Position numbers and translations under genes: made by a program. Positions 16,292-24,496 of a stretch of DNA of 28,356 nt are shown one piece after another. The notes beneath the pieces are model-generated. The model saw nothing but the letters and a program-made list of their open reading frames with translations. It was not told the origin of the DNA and did not search any database. Each line of letters opens with the position of its first letter. Position 1 is the stretch's first letter. The stretch is from JAQVEM01 sp964595565 (GTDB lineage Bacteria; Actinomycetota; Humimicrobiia; Humimicrobiales; Humimicrobiaceae), in the NCBI GenBank assembly GCA_964595565.1, contig CAZQQX010000026.1, forward strand, positions 1 through 28,356. Reading direction: 5' to 3'.

Positions 16292-17713
16292 CTACTTATC
16301 TTTTTCTATTAATGGAAGGCTGGCAGCAGCAATAGATTGACCCACTCTTCTGCTGGATTCATCGGGAAGGCTTAAAGTAATTTTACTATAAAGTTCAGGA
16401 AATTCTTTTCTTAGCACTTCTTCGGCTTTTTGTAATATTATCTGACCACCCTGCCCTGAAGTAACTCTTCCAAGAATAAGAACATTTTCTATATCATAAA
16501 AATTTCCATAATAAGCAATGCTGTAACCGAGGTAACAACCAATTGTCTCAAAAATTTTTCCGGCTGATTCATTGCCCTTCTCTACCATACTCTGAATAGA
16601 CTTTAGTTTCTCTGCAGGTGTTTTTTTATCATCAAGAGTAATTCCCGCTTTTTCAGCAAGTCTTATCACCGATACCTGTGAAAAATATTGTACCCCGCAT
16701 CCGCGGTCACCGGACCATTCATCCTGAGGTGCTTCGGGGTCCAGGTCAACAGGAACAAAAGCGAGTTCATTTAGCCAGCTGTTAATATTTCCTTTTTTAT
16801 TTATATAACCCCCCGCTTCACTTGAACCCATGGCAATACCCAGTACTCCATTTTTTTCCAGGGACATGGAACCGGCCAGAGCAGTAACCTCACCGTCGTT
16901 TATTACTTTGAGAGGAACTCCCCATTTTTTTTGAATATCTAAAAAGATATTTTTAACATTCTTGTCAAATAACTCTCCGGGTATACCTCTAAATATTGAA
17001 GCACTCATTACCCTGTTATTTATATATATTCCCGCAGAGCTTCCCCCTATAGCATCAACACGGGGCATATGAGCTGCGGCATGGTGTATCATAGACATTA
17101 TTTCATGATAATGATAAGAGGGGTCGGTCTTAGTACCCGGATTCCAGACAACTTCCTCACTGAAAATTGCCTTCCCATCTATAACGGCACTTACTTTCCT
17201 GTCACTTGCACCAAGGTCAAACCCTATCCGACACCCTTCAAGATGACCTCCCAGCGAAATAGATTCATCCCCGGCAGAAGGGATTTCATTAATATTCATA
17301 CTTATTACTTCAAAAGGTTTCTCATATATGCCGGACATAAATTTAGCATCAAAAGAACGTTCACCTCTTCTGGAATATATTCTCTTTATACAATTACCAA
17401 TTGTATTAGACCCACCAATTATTACTTTATGCCCACCATAAATCCAGAGAAGTGTCTTTATTAACCGCTCAATATATTGATAATTAAAGGAAGAAAATAC
17501 AGAATCATCTGAAAAAACCCGGGTTTTATATACCAGCCGACAACCATTACCTTTTTCAATACCTATTGATAGAGGGGCATCATAGTTAGAATTTCTAACG
17601 TTTTCAATAAAAGCCTTTTGCCACAAAATAGCAGGCTGAAATTTATTATCAAGGGGAGGATTGCACTTCATTCTGGTTTCTAATAGTTTTTTTTCCATAT
17701 TAGTATTACTCAT
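16292..17713 (-). CDS. ROK-like sugar kinase with long N-terminal extension
   Basis: A 473-residue protein. The actin-like ATPase core starts near residue 162: phosphate-1 IGFDLGASDRKVSAV (163-177), catalytic-type Asp in VINDGEVTALAG (Asp273), and phosphate-2 LGIAMGSSEAGGYI (291-304). The order is that of ROK kinases, but the ROK zinc motif CxCGxxGCxE is missing; only DRGCGVQYFSQ is found there. The first 160 residues are an extra domain without a motif I recognise. By position between a ROK repressor and nagA it most likely phosphorylates GlcNAc, MurNAc or another amino sugar; this is inference. The ATG follows GAGGG. The repressor stop is 27 bases upstream. Confidence 0.75.
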   Translation of the reverse strand: MSNTNMEKKLLETRMKCNPPLDNKFQPAILWQKAFIENVRNSNYDAPLSIGIEKGNGCRLVYKTRVFSDDSVFSSFNYQYIERLIKTLLWIYGGHKVIIGGSNTIGNCIKRIYSRRGERSFDAKFMSGIYEKPFEVISMNINEIPSAGDESISLGGHLEGCRIGFDLGASDRKVSAVIDGKAIFSEEVVWNPGTKTDPSYHYHEIMSMIHHAAAHMPRVDAIGGSSAGIYINNRVMSASIFRGIPGELFDKNVKNIFLDIQKKWGVPLKVINDGEVTALAGSMSLEKNGVLGIAMGSSEAGGYINKKGNINSWLNELAFVPVDLDPEAPQDEWSGDRGCGVQYFSQVSVIRLAEKAGITLDDKKTPAEKLKSIQSMVEKGNESAGKIFETIGCYLGYSIAYYGNFYDIENVLILGRVTSGQGGQIILQKAEEVLRKEFPELYSKITLSLPDESSRRVGQSIAAASLPLIEKDK

Positions 17714-17740
17714 TTACCCTCATATAAAATATTTATAATT

Positions 17741-18955
17741 TCATGAAGAAACAGAAAAATGAAATATTTCTTTTAGAGGAATAGCTGCAGAAGCAATTAT
17801 CCTGAAATCCTTCCCCAGAGAAATAGAGCAGATTTCTAACTTATCTGTTAAAATCTCAAGGGCCTTTTTAAACACTATCTTTTTTACTTCAGAAATAAGA
17901 AAAAAGTTATCGTATGCAATCTTTCCACCCAGTATTATTACATCAGGATTTAATATGTTAACAAGATTAATAATTCCTATTGCAAGATACTCAGCAGTTT
18001 CAACTGTAATTTCCTTTGCAAGCTTATCATTTTTATCCAGTGCTTCACGATAAATATAAGGGTTAACCCCGGCTATATTCCCATTTGTTAACTCCTTCAT
18101 AACAGTATCTTTCCCATTCTTTACAGAAGTAAGTATCCTGGAATAAACAGCAGGCCAGTTTATATAATTTTCAAGACAGCCCCTGTTTCCGCAATCACAC
18201 TCCACTCCATTTTTATCTATAGTAGTATGACCGAATTCACCTGCTCCACCACTACTGCCGCGAACTATGTGGCCATTTAGTATAATACCGGCTCCCACAC
18301 CATCGCCAATCGTAATATATATTAAATTCTCCAGATCTTTATATGCTCCAAATCTCTTCTCTGCCAGTACAATAGCATTGGTATCATTTTCCAACCATAC
18401 TTTAAGCTTAAATTCTTTTTCGATTATTTCTTTTAATGGGATGTTTTTTAATTTCAGTTTTGTATTTTCATAAACCACAGCTTTATCAACACTTATAATC
18501 CCCGGGCAGGTAACAGAAATTCCGACACATTTTCTCAGGTCGCTTTTAGAATATATATTTAAGAATTTACTAACTGATTCTAAAAGGTAATTAATAAATT
18601 TTTCCCCTGTTAATTTATTTACCTGGTAAATCTCCTCTCTCTTAATTCCCGCCTCTAAATTTGTTTTAGCTATTTTTACATAGGAGTTTGTAATTGCAAC
18701 TGCAATAATGAATTTACTATCTGAAGAGAACCGTAATAGTATGGGTTTTCTACCGCCGCTTGACTTTCCCACACCTTCTTCATAAACAAGCCCCTGCCTT
18801 GTTAATTTTTTAACTGCCGCTGTTACAGTTGTGGAACTTATTTTATTTTTTTTGGCTATTTCGCTACGTGAAATGGGGCCATATTTTTGAATGGTCTTAA
18901 GGATTATTGACCTGTTTAATTCCTGAATTAATTTTAAATCGCCGGTTCTTTGCAT
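17741..18955 (-). CDS. ROK-family transcriptional repressor (NagC/XylR type)
   Basis: A 404-residue regulator. Residues 1-75 form a winged helix-turn-helix (GPISRSEIAKKNKISSTTV; recognition helix near 35-45). The rest is a ROK domain: CVGISVTCPGII, Asp in ENDTNAIVLAE, IGDGVGAGI, GEFGHTTI and the zinc-binding CDCGNRGCLENY. In this class, binding of a sugar or sugar phosphate to the ROK domain lifts DNA binding. It is first in its operon with the ROK-like kinase and nagA, so GlcNAc-6-P or a related amino sugar is the expected inducer. No good Shine-Dalgarno precedes the ATG. A promoter (19020-19048) and inverted repeat (18998-19017) upstream suggest autorepression. Confidence 0.9.
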   Translation of the reverse strand: MQRTGDLKLIQELNRSIILKTIQKYGPISRSEIAKKNKISSTTVTAAVKKLTRQGLVYEEGVGKSSGGRKPILLRFSSDSKFIIAVAITNSYVKIAKTNLEAGIKREEIYQVNKLTGEKFINYLLESVSKFLNIYSKSDLRKCVGISVTCPGIISVDKAVVYENTKLKLKNIPLKEIIEKEFKLKVWLENDTNAIVLAEKRFGAYKDLENLIYITIGDGVGAGIILNGHIVRGSSGGAGEFGHTTIDKNGVECDCGNRGCLENYINWPAVYSRILTSVKNGKDTVMKELTNGNIAGVNPYIYREALDKNDKLAKEITVETAEYLAIGIINLVNILNPDVIILGGKIAYDNFFLISEVKKIVFKKALEILTDKLEICSISLGKDFRIIASAAIPLKEIFHFSVSS

Positions 18956-18997
18956 TTTTTTAATTAATATTATTATTCTGAGATACTTACTTTCTCC

Positions 18998-19017
18998 AGT
19001 GACTTTATTAAGTTACT
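18998..19017. promoter_or_regulatory. candidate operator of the ROK repressor
   Basis: On the minus strand AGTAACTT-AATA-AAGTCACT is an inverted repeat with 8-bp arms and a single mismatch. It begins 2 bp downstream of the -10 box, over the expected transcription start, a position where a bound repressor blocks initiation. Confidence 0.55.
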
Positions 19018-19019
19018 TC

Positions 19020-19048
19020 ATAATATATTAACCTTAGCTTATTGTCAA
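19020..19048 (-). promoter_or_regulatory. promoter of the ROK repressor-kinase-nagA operon
   Basis: Minus-strand -35 TTGACA (19043-19048), 17-bp spacer and -10 TATTAT (19020-19025). The leader to the ATG at 18955 is about 58 bases and includes the candidate operator. Confidence 0.78.
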
Positions 19049-19271
19049 TAGAATTTTACATTCCTTTACTGACATACATCTATAATAATAATATTATCTT
19101 ACCATATTAAATAATTTAATTCTTTCATGCAATAGGTAAATATAATACTATTTTTAACAGTAAATTATAATATTTACGACTCTTATCACACTTAAAATTA
19201 AATAAAAGGATGCCAGGTAAAATATAGAAATAATATCCTTTCACCAATTACAAAACTACCATCAAAATTTC

Positions 19272-20690
19272 CTATCTTATATCAAATATCTTCCCCGGAT
19301 TCATGATATTATTGGGGTCAAAAGCTTTCTTAATTCTTCGCATTAAATCTATTTCCGCCGGGCTGCATACAATCTCCATAAAATCTTTCCTTTTGGACCC
19401 AATACCATGCTCACCACTTAAGGTACCCCCTAGTTTTTTGGTTGCCCTATATAACTCTTTTAAGGCTTCTACTTCCAGATCATACCATTCTTCCATTGTG
19501 TTATCAGGGTTCTTAACTAGCGTTGCATGAAGGTTTCCATCTCCAGCATGACCGTAACATGGAATTTTTATACCGTACTTTTTAGAAATCCTGTCCAGCT
19601 CTAACATTAGATCAGGAATTACTGATATCGGGACTACTATATCCTCCAGGCTCTGGTGGGGGCTTATTACCATAAAAGCTTCTGCAATATTACGCCTTAC
19701 ACTCCATATTCTTTCCTGGGTGGTATAATTGTCTGCCCAGTATACTTCTATGGCGCCGCTACCCAGGCACATCTCTCCTATTGTTTCAGCATCATCGGCA
19801 ACTATATCTTCTTTATTTCCATCAACCTCTATTATTAACATAGCCCCTGCGCTCTTATAGGGAAGCTTCTCATTTAAATACTGGCATGACGCCTGAACCG
19901 ATAATCTATCCATAAATTCTACAGAAGTAGGAACGATCTTTGCTTCGGTCATAATTATGGGGACCATCTTAATGGCAGATTTGATATCTTTAAATAATAC
20001 AAGCAGGTCAATTTTTGCTGTGGGAAGTGGAATCAATTTTATTATTATCCTGGTAACAATACCTAAAGTTCCTTCTGAACCAACTATAAGTTGCTTTATA
20101 TCATAGCCAGTAACATCTTTTAGAAGTTTGCCTCCCAGGCTGACTATCTCACCTTCCGGAGTAACCAGTTCAAGCCCCATAATATAGCGGCCTGTTACCC
20201 CGTATTTTACAGCCCTTCCACCCCCGGCATTCTCAGCCACGTTACCACCAATAAAACAGGTTTCTACGCTCATAGGATAACCGGCATAAAATAGACCTTT
20301 TTCAGCAATAATTTCATTTATATCATTAGTTATTACCCCCGGCTCCAGAGTCATCATCATATTGTTGTAATCAATTTCTAAGATACGGTTCATCTTCTCA
20401 AAAGATATTACAATTCCACCAAAAACAGGTATAGCACCACCGGAAAGACCACTTCCGGCACCCCGGGGAGTTACCGGTATTAAATTTTTATTTGCCAGTT
20501 TTAGAATCCTGGCTATTTCCTCTGCTGTCCCGGGAACAACCACAACTTCCGGCATATGCCCGTATTGTTTTTGAGGTGTTTCATCATGGGAATAAGCTTC
20601 TATCTTTTCCCTGTCTGTTAGGACATTTTTACTGCCGACAATTTCAGCTAATTTATTTAAAATTTCCTCTGTTACTAAATTATACTTCAT
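19272..20690 (-). CDS. glcD: FAD-binding 2-hydroxyacid (D-lactate/glycolate) dehydrogenase, GlcD/LctD type
   Basis: A 472-residue flavoenzyme. The N-terminal PCMH-type FAD domain shows PEVVVVPGTAEEIARIL, VTPRGAGSGLSGGAIP, GGNVAENAGGGRAVKYGVTG and GSEGTLGIVT. The C-terminal cap has YGHAGDGNLHATLV and SGEHGIGSKR, the catalytic and substrate-facing motifs of the GlcD/Dld2 group. It oxidises a 2-hydroxy acid, probably D-lactate, to the keto acid. Its ATG overlaps the etfA stop by 11 bases, and the order etfB-etfA-glcD equals lctBCD of acetogens, where the complex reduces NAD with lactate by confurcating ferredoxin electrons. Substrate assignment here rests on context; glycolate is an alternative. 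Confidence 0.9.
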   Translation of the reverse strand: MKYNLVTEEILNKLAEIVGSKNVLTDREKIEAYSHDETPQKQYGHMPEVVVVPGTAEEIARILKLANKNLIPVTPRGAGSGLSGGAIPVFGGIVISFEKMNRILEIDYNNMMMTLEPGVITNDINEIIAEKGLFYAGYPMSVETCFIGGNVAENAGGGRAVKYGVTGRYIMGLELVTPEGEIVSLGGKLLKDVTGYDIKQLIVGSEGTLGIVTRIIIKLIPLPTAKIDLLVLFKDIKSAIKMVPIIMTEAKIVPTSVEFMDRLSVQASCQYLNEKLPYKSAGAMLIIEVDGNKEDIVADDAETIGEMCLGSGAIEVYWADNYTTQERIWSVRRNIAEAFMVISPHQSLEDIVVPISVIPDLMLELDRISKKYGIKIPCYGHAGDGNLHATLVKNPDNTMEEWYDLEVEALKELYRATKKLGGTLSGEHGIGSKRKDFMEIVCSPAEIDLMRRIKKAFDPNNIMNPGKIFDIR

Positions 20691-21690
20691 TCTTCCGGCC
20701 CCTTTTTTCTAGCTTTTCATTTATTAAAGGTAAAGCTTCAAAAAGATCTGCTACTATTCCAAAATTTGATATCTTAAAAATCTGTGCTTCAGGGTCGCTG
20801 TTGATCGCTACAATAGTATCTGATGTCTTTATACCGGCTAAATGCTGGATTGAGCCCGAAATTCCAATGGCTATATACAGCTTTGGAGATACTGTTTTAC
20901 CGCTCAAGCCAACCTGATGGGGATATGATATCCAGCCCCTATCAACTGCGTCCCTTGAGGCGCCTATTGAGCCGCCAAGGCTCTTAGCCAGCCGGAAAAT
21001 CAAATCAAAATTTTCTTTTTTCTTAAGTCCCCTTCCACCGGAAACAATAATATCCGCATCCTGAATATTTGTCTTCTCATCTTCGGTTTTTCTAAATTTT
21101 ATTCTTTCTGCCCTTCCGTCAATTAGCCCGGGCTTTAGCTTAACTTTAATAATTTTACCTTTTCTACTGCTGTCCAGGGGAGCCGGCCTGGTTGACTTCA
21201 CCCTGACTGTAGCCATCTGCGGCCTGGTGTGGGGGGTTTTGATTGTTGCCAGGATGTTACCTCCAATAGCAGGTCTGGTCTGCAGAAGATTGCCAGTATC
21301 TTTTTCAATATCAAGCTCGGTGCAATCAGCAGTAAGTCCGGTCTGGAGTCTCACAGCAACATGTGGCATTAAAGTTCTGCCACCTGTTGTAGCACCGGCT
21401 ATCACAATTTCCGGCTTATATCCTTTAATCAAATCCTCCAGGATATTGCTATAGTTTTCCACAATAAAGTAATTTAACCTGGGATCATCTACCAGATAAA
21501 CCTTATCGGCCCCTCTATATATAAGCTCGCTTAATTTATCACTACTTATATCATGGCCCAGAATAACTGACGCGAGCTCTACTCCTAAACTGCCAGCCAG
21601 CTTCCTACCACGGGTTAAAATCTCATAAGATACTTCTTTAATTTTTCCATCACTCTGTTCTGCTATAGTCCAGACATCGTTAGACATCAT
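20680..21690 (-). CDS. etfA: Electron transfer flavoprotein alpha subunit (LctC/EtfA type)
   Basis: A 336-residue EtfA without ferredoxin extension. The C-terminal FAD domain shows IIVSGGRGLKKKE, GGSIGASRDAVDRGW, QVGLSGKTVSPKLYIAIGIS and the HLAGI...AINSDPEAQIF block. The QVGLSGKTV form occurs in bifurcating-type Etfs. With EtfB and GlcD it should form a flavoprotein complex passing electrons between lactate, NAD(H) and ferredoxin or another carrier. AAGGAG precedes the ATG by 9 bases. It starts 13 bases after etfB and overlaps glcD. A methionine doublet (MM) leaves a one-codon uncertainty in the start. Confidence 0.94.
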   Translation of the reverse strand: MMSNDVWTIAEQSDGKIKEVSYEILTRGRKLAGSLGVELASVILGHDISSDKLSELIYRGADKVYLVDDPRLNYFIVENYSNILEDLIKGYKPEIVIAGATTGGRTLMPHVAVRLQTGLTADCTELDIEKDTGNLLQTRPAIGGNILATIKTPHTRPQMATVRVKSTRPAPLDSSRKGKIIKVKLKPGLIDGRAERIKFRKTEDEKTNIQDADIIVSGGRGLKKKENFDLIFRLAKSLGGSIGASRDAVDRGWISYPHQVGLSGKTVSPKLYIAIGISGSIQHLAGIKTSDTIVAINSDPEAQIFKISNFGIVADLFEALPLINEKLEKRGRKNEV

Positions 21691-21703
21691 CTGTCATATC
21701 TCC

Positions 21704-22501
21704 TTAAATCAGCTCTTTTTTTTGCATAAAATCTACCAGTCTGTCAACAGCTTTTAACAAACTTTCTTCGTCAGCTGGTTTTAAAACTGTACCGCCTCTT
21801 GCTACCTTAGGATGGCTTATCTTAACAACGCGTGTTGGAGAACCTTTTAGCCCGAGCTTTTCCTTATTAATCTTTAGATCATCTGCTGACCATACCGGTA
21901 TTTCTGTCTTTTTAGCTTTTTTCTTGCCCCCAAGTGTTGGAAGTCTTGGATAGCTTATTTCTTTTACCACAGTAAGGAGCGCGGGCAGCGGTAACTTTAG
22001 AGTTTCATATCCATCCTCAACTAATCGCTCCACTGTGATGCTATTACCATTAATTTTTACGATTCTACTTACATAAGTAGCAAGAGGGATATTAAGCAGT
22101 GAAGCTATGCCGGGGCCTACCTGCCCCGTATCACCATCTGTGGCGCGCTCTCCTGCTAAAATCAAATCATAGTCTGCTATCTTCTGTATGGACTTAGACA
22201 GGGTGTAGGAAGTAGCCCAGGTATCAGAACCCCTAAATTCTTTTCCTGTTAGAAGTATTCCCCCGTCACACCCCATAGAGATTGCTTCCTTTAAAGCTTT
22301 TTCTGCCGCCTCTGGCCCCATTGAAATTACCACTACCTTACCGCCATATTTCTCCTTTAGCTGGATTCCAACCTCAATTGCATAAAGGTCGAGGGGATTT
22401 ACTATGCTTTCTACCCCTTCCCTTATCATTGTGCCTGTAACTTCATCCATTTTTACATTCCCTGTTTCGGGAACCTGTTTTATGGGGATAATAATGTTCA
22501 A
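21704..22501 (-). CDS. etfB: Electron transfer flavoprotein beta subunit (LctB/EtfB type)
   Basis: A 265-residue EtfB starting at the TTG at 22501. An in-frame ATG 54 bases upstream would add 18 residues unlike any EtfB, while GGAG lies about 8 bases before this TTG, and the new N-terminus NIIIPIKQVPETGNVKMD matches the family. Nucleotide-binding features include GPEAAEKALKEAISMGCD, the ADYDLILAGERATDGDTGQVGP block and the ending DRLVDFMQKK. EtfB in bifurcating complexes binds the FAD that handles NADH. It is the first gene of the etfB-etfA-glcD trio, 74 bases after the double-SIS gene. Confidence 0.94.
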   Translation of the reverse strand: MNIIIPIKQVPETGNVKMDEVTGTMIREGVESIVNPLDLYAIEVGIQLKEKYGGKVVVISMGPEAAEKALKEAISMGCDGGILLTGKEFRGSDTWATSYTLSKSIQKIADYDLILAGERATDGDTGQVGPGIASLLNIPLATYVSRIVKINGNSITVERLVEDGYETLKLPLPALLTVVKEISYPRLPTLGGKKKAKKTEIPVWSADDLKINKEKLGLKGSPTRVVKISHPKVARGGTVLKPADEESLLKAVDRLVDFMQKKELI

Positions 22502-22575
22502 ATTTTTTCTCCTGCTTTTATAATACTTTGAATTGAAATTAAATAATATTATCAACTCACAGATATTGTTAAAAA

Positions 22576-24369
22576 CTATAGTCCATTATTAATAAGTTCA
22601 ATTGCTTTTTTTACCGGTGAATCAGAAAATTTCTTTTCAGAAGAACTTTTTTGTATCAATTCAATTGTTTCAAATAAAGCTTCGCACGCATCGAGGTATT
22701 TTAAACCTGTTAAATCTGATATAATTCTGCTTCCCCTATCAATTAGTTTCTTATTGGTTGGATTTACATATACCATAACATTCTTTACAATCCTTCCCAT
22801 TCTTGCCATGGTTGCAGTAGAAATTGTGTTGAATACTAATTTGATTGCTGTATGTAAGAATAAATCCAATTGAGATTCCGGAGCTTTATAAGGAATATGC
22901 ATTACTATATCTTTATCAATATTTTCCGGCAGAATGTCATTTATAATGATATATCCCTTTTTATTATACTTTTTTACATGATTATCAAATGATTTCCTAT
23001 ATTGAGAATTTTCTTCTTCATACTTGGAGACTTCCTCTCCAGCCAGAAATATTATTGCCGTAGAAGCAGCATTTTGATATCTGCCCGGGTCATCTTCATA
23101 ACCGATCTGGAATTTATATATCTCTGAATTATTAATTTTGGGAGGTGATTCACATAGATTAGACGAAGCCCCCATTGATTTATATAAGTCTGAGTCCCAG
23201 TTTAGCCCCCGGGGCTCTCTCATAAGCATATTAAACCAGGCAGACTTTGTATCAATGAACGGATTCCTCACAAATGCCCATGAGCTGGGTGATAAATAAT
23301 CATCATTCTTTCTAAAATGGGGAATACTAAAGGTTGGAGCTCTTTCTGTGGTATCAGTAAGTATATCCAGCATAAAGGAATCAGAGAAATAGGTTATAAA
23401 GCCTTTACGGCTGTATACTTCTTCTTCCAATTCCACAACATGTGCAAGCTGATTAAGAGACTCTCTGGAAGATATAGTTGAAAGCAAACATTTATATTTT
23501 TCTATATAATCATCTGTACGCCATTTTTTAATATTCAAAACAGATAATTCATCGGCTGTTAATATTTTCTCAAGAACTCTAGCTATAGCTACCTCAAGAG
23601 CCGTACCTATAACCAGTAATTCAATAGTAATCGCCTGCATTCTTGTAGATCCTGTAATAGCCATAGGTCCTGTCGTGAGGTCAAGTTTTGTTATCTTTTC
23701 CCCTTTTATGACTTCCCCTGACCTCTTCAAGTATTTTGAAAGGATACCTGCCGGATTATTAAAGACAAAAAAGACTTTTGCTCCGGATTCAAATGCCTGC
23801 CATACAGTCCCTATAACTGAAGGGGTCTCCCCTCCCTCAGTTATAGCTACAAACACATCCCCTTTTTTAATTTTAGCCTCTTTAACCTGTTGCCTGCCGA
23901 ATGATTGAAAATCTTCAAAATTTTCCAGGGACCTGATTAAAGCAAAATCTCCACCGGTCATAATGCTATAGGAAGAATCAGAAATTAAGGGAAGCTTTGT
24001 TTTTAATACAGGTAATAATTCTTCTGCTCTGCTCCAGAATGTACGCCACATTTTCTCCAAAAGTATCCCGAGCCTGCCGGTAGACCCGCAACCGCTGAAA
24101 CATATCCGCTTTCCTTCCAGAACAGCACTAAAAAATGAACTAATTAACTCATTAAATTCATCTGTTTCCAATACTTTTTTATAAACAGGGCCTATGTCCT
24201 CATCCACGCTAAAAAGCATTTTCAATCCGGACTGTGTATTATTCTGGACTGTCTCACTAAAATTCATTGTTTTTGGGTGCTGGGATTCTGTAACCAATTT
24301 ACCTAAGTGGAATTCTTTTTCATTTTGTATAAATTCTTCTGCTTTCTTTCTTGAATTTGATAGACTCAT
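22576..24369 (-). CDS. Double-SIS protein of the MurQ / glucokinase-regulatory-protein superfamily
   Basis: About 597 residues, roughly twice the size of MurQ. SIS domain 1 (about 80-270) has FSGCGSTGRLGIL, GGETPSVIGT and TGPMAITGSTRMQA, all MurQ phrases. A second SIS-like part follows (about 300-510). The C-terminal block TISTATMARMGRIVKNVMVYVNPTN (abridged: S-T...M-G-K/R...N-V-M...P-T-N) and a helical end resemble the last part of MurQ and of animal GKRP. MurQ splits MurNAc-6-P into GlcNAc-6-P and D-lactate. The acid Glu following GTSGRLG in E. coli MurQ is shifted or missing here, while the LENFED acids remain, so catalysis is unproven; a sugar-phosphate sensor is possible. ATG chosen because GGAG lies 5 bases upstream. 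Confidence 0.8.
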   Translation of the reverse strand: MSLSNSRKKAEEFIQNEKEFHLGKLVTESQHPKTMNFSETVQNNTQSGLKMLFSVDEDIGPVYKKVLETDEFNELISSFFSAVLEGKRICFSGCGSTGRLGILLEKMWRTFWSRAEELLPVLKTKLPLISDSSYSIMTGGDFALIRSLENFEDFQSFGRQQVKEAKIKKGDVFVAITEGGETPSVIGTVWQAFESGAKVFFVFNNPAGILSKYLKRSGEVIKGEKITKLDLTTGPMAITGSTRMQAITIELLVIGTALEVAIARVLEKILTADELSVLNIKKWRTDDYIEKYKCLLSTISSRESLNQLAHVVELEEEVYSRKGFITYFSDSFMLDILTDTTERAPTFSIPHFRKNDDYLSPSSWAFVRNPFIDTKSAWFNMLMREPRGLNWDSDLYKSMGASSNLCESPPKINNSEIYKFQIGYEDDPGRYQNAASTAIIFLAGEEVSKYEEENSQYRKSFDNHVKKYNKKGYIIINDILPENIDKDIVMHIPYKAPESQLDLFLHTAIKLVFNTISTATMARMGRIVKNVMVYVNPTNKKLIDRGSRIISDLTGLKYLDACEALFETIELIQKSSSEKKFSDSPVKKAIELINNGL

Positions 24370-24496
24370 CACCACTCCTTTTTTTTCTCTATTATTTACA
24401 GTAGATCTTAAAATAATTATTAAACGATTTAGTTCTAAGATAATTACTTTTTCTGTATGGCAATATATATTTCATTCCTTTAACTCAGGACTAATA

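Larger units (their letters stand above)
18956..19271. other. 316-base intergenic region, regulatory
   Basis: This very AT-rich spacer contains the ROK operon promoter and operator near 18998-19048. Farther right are a palindrome GTAAAT-TATAAT-ATTTAC (19160-19177) and a separated repeat AAAGGAT...ATCCTTT (19205-19241) followed by T-rich sequence on the minus strand, which may weakly terminate the glcD transcript. No ORF is seen. Confidence 0.6.

Noticed and set aside
22502..22555. Longer EtfB with 18 extra N-terminal residues
   Set aside because: The family N-terminus and the GGAG Shine-Dalgarno both point to the TTG at 22501.
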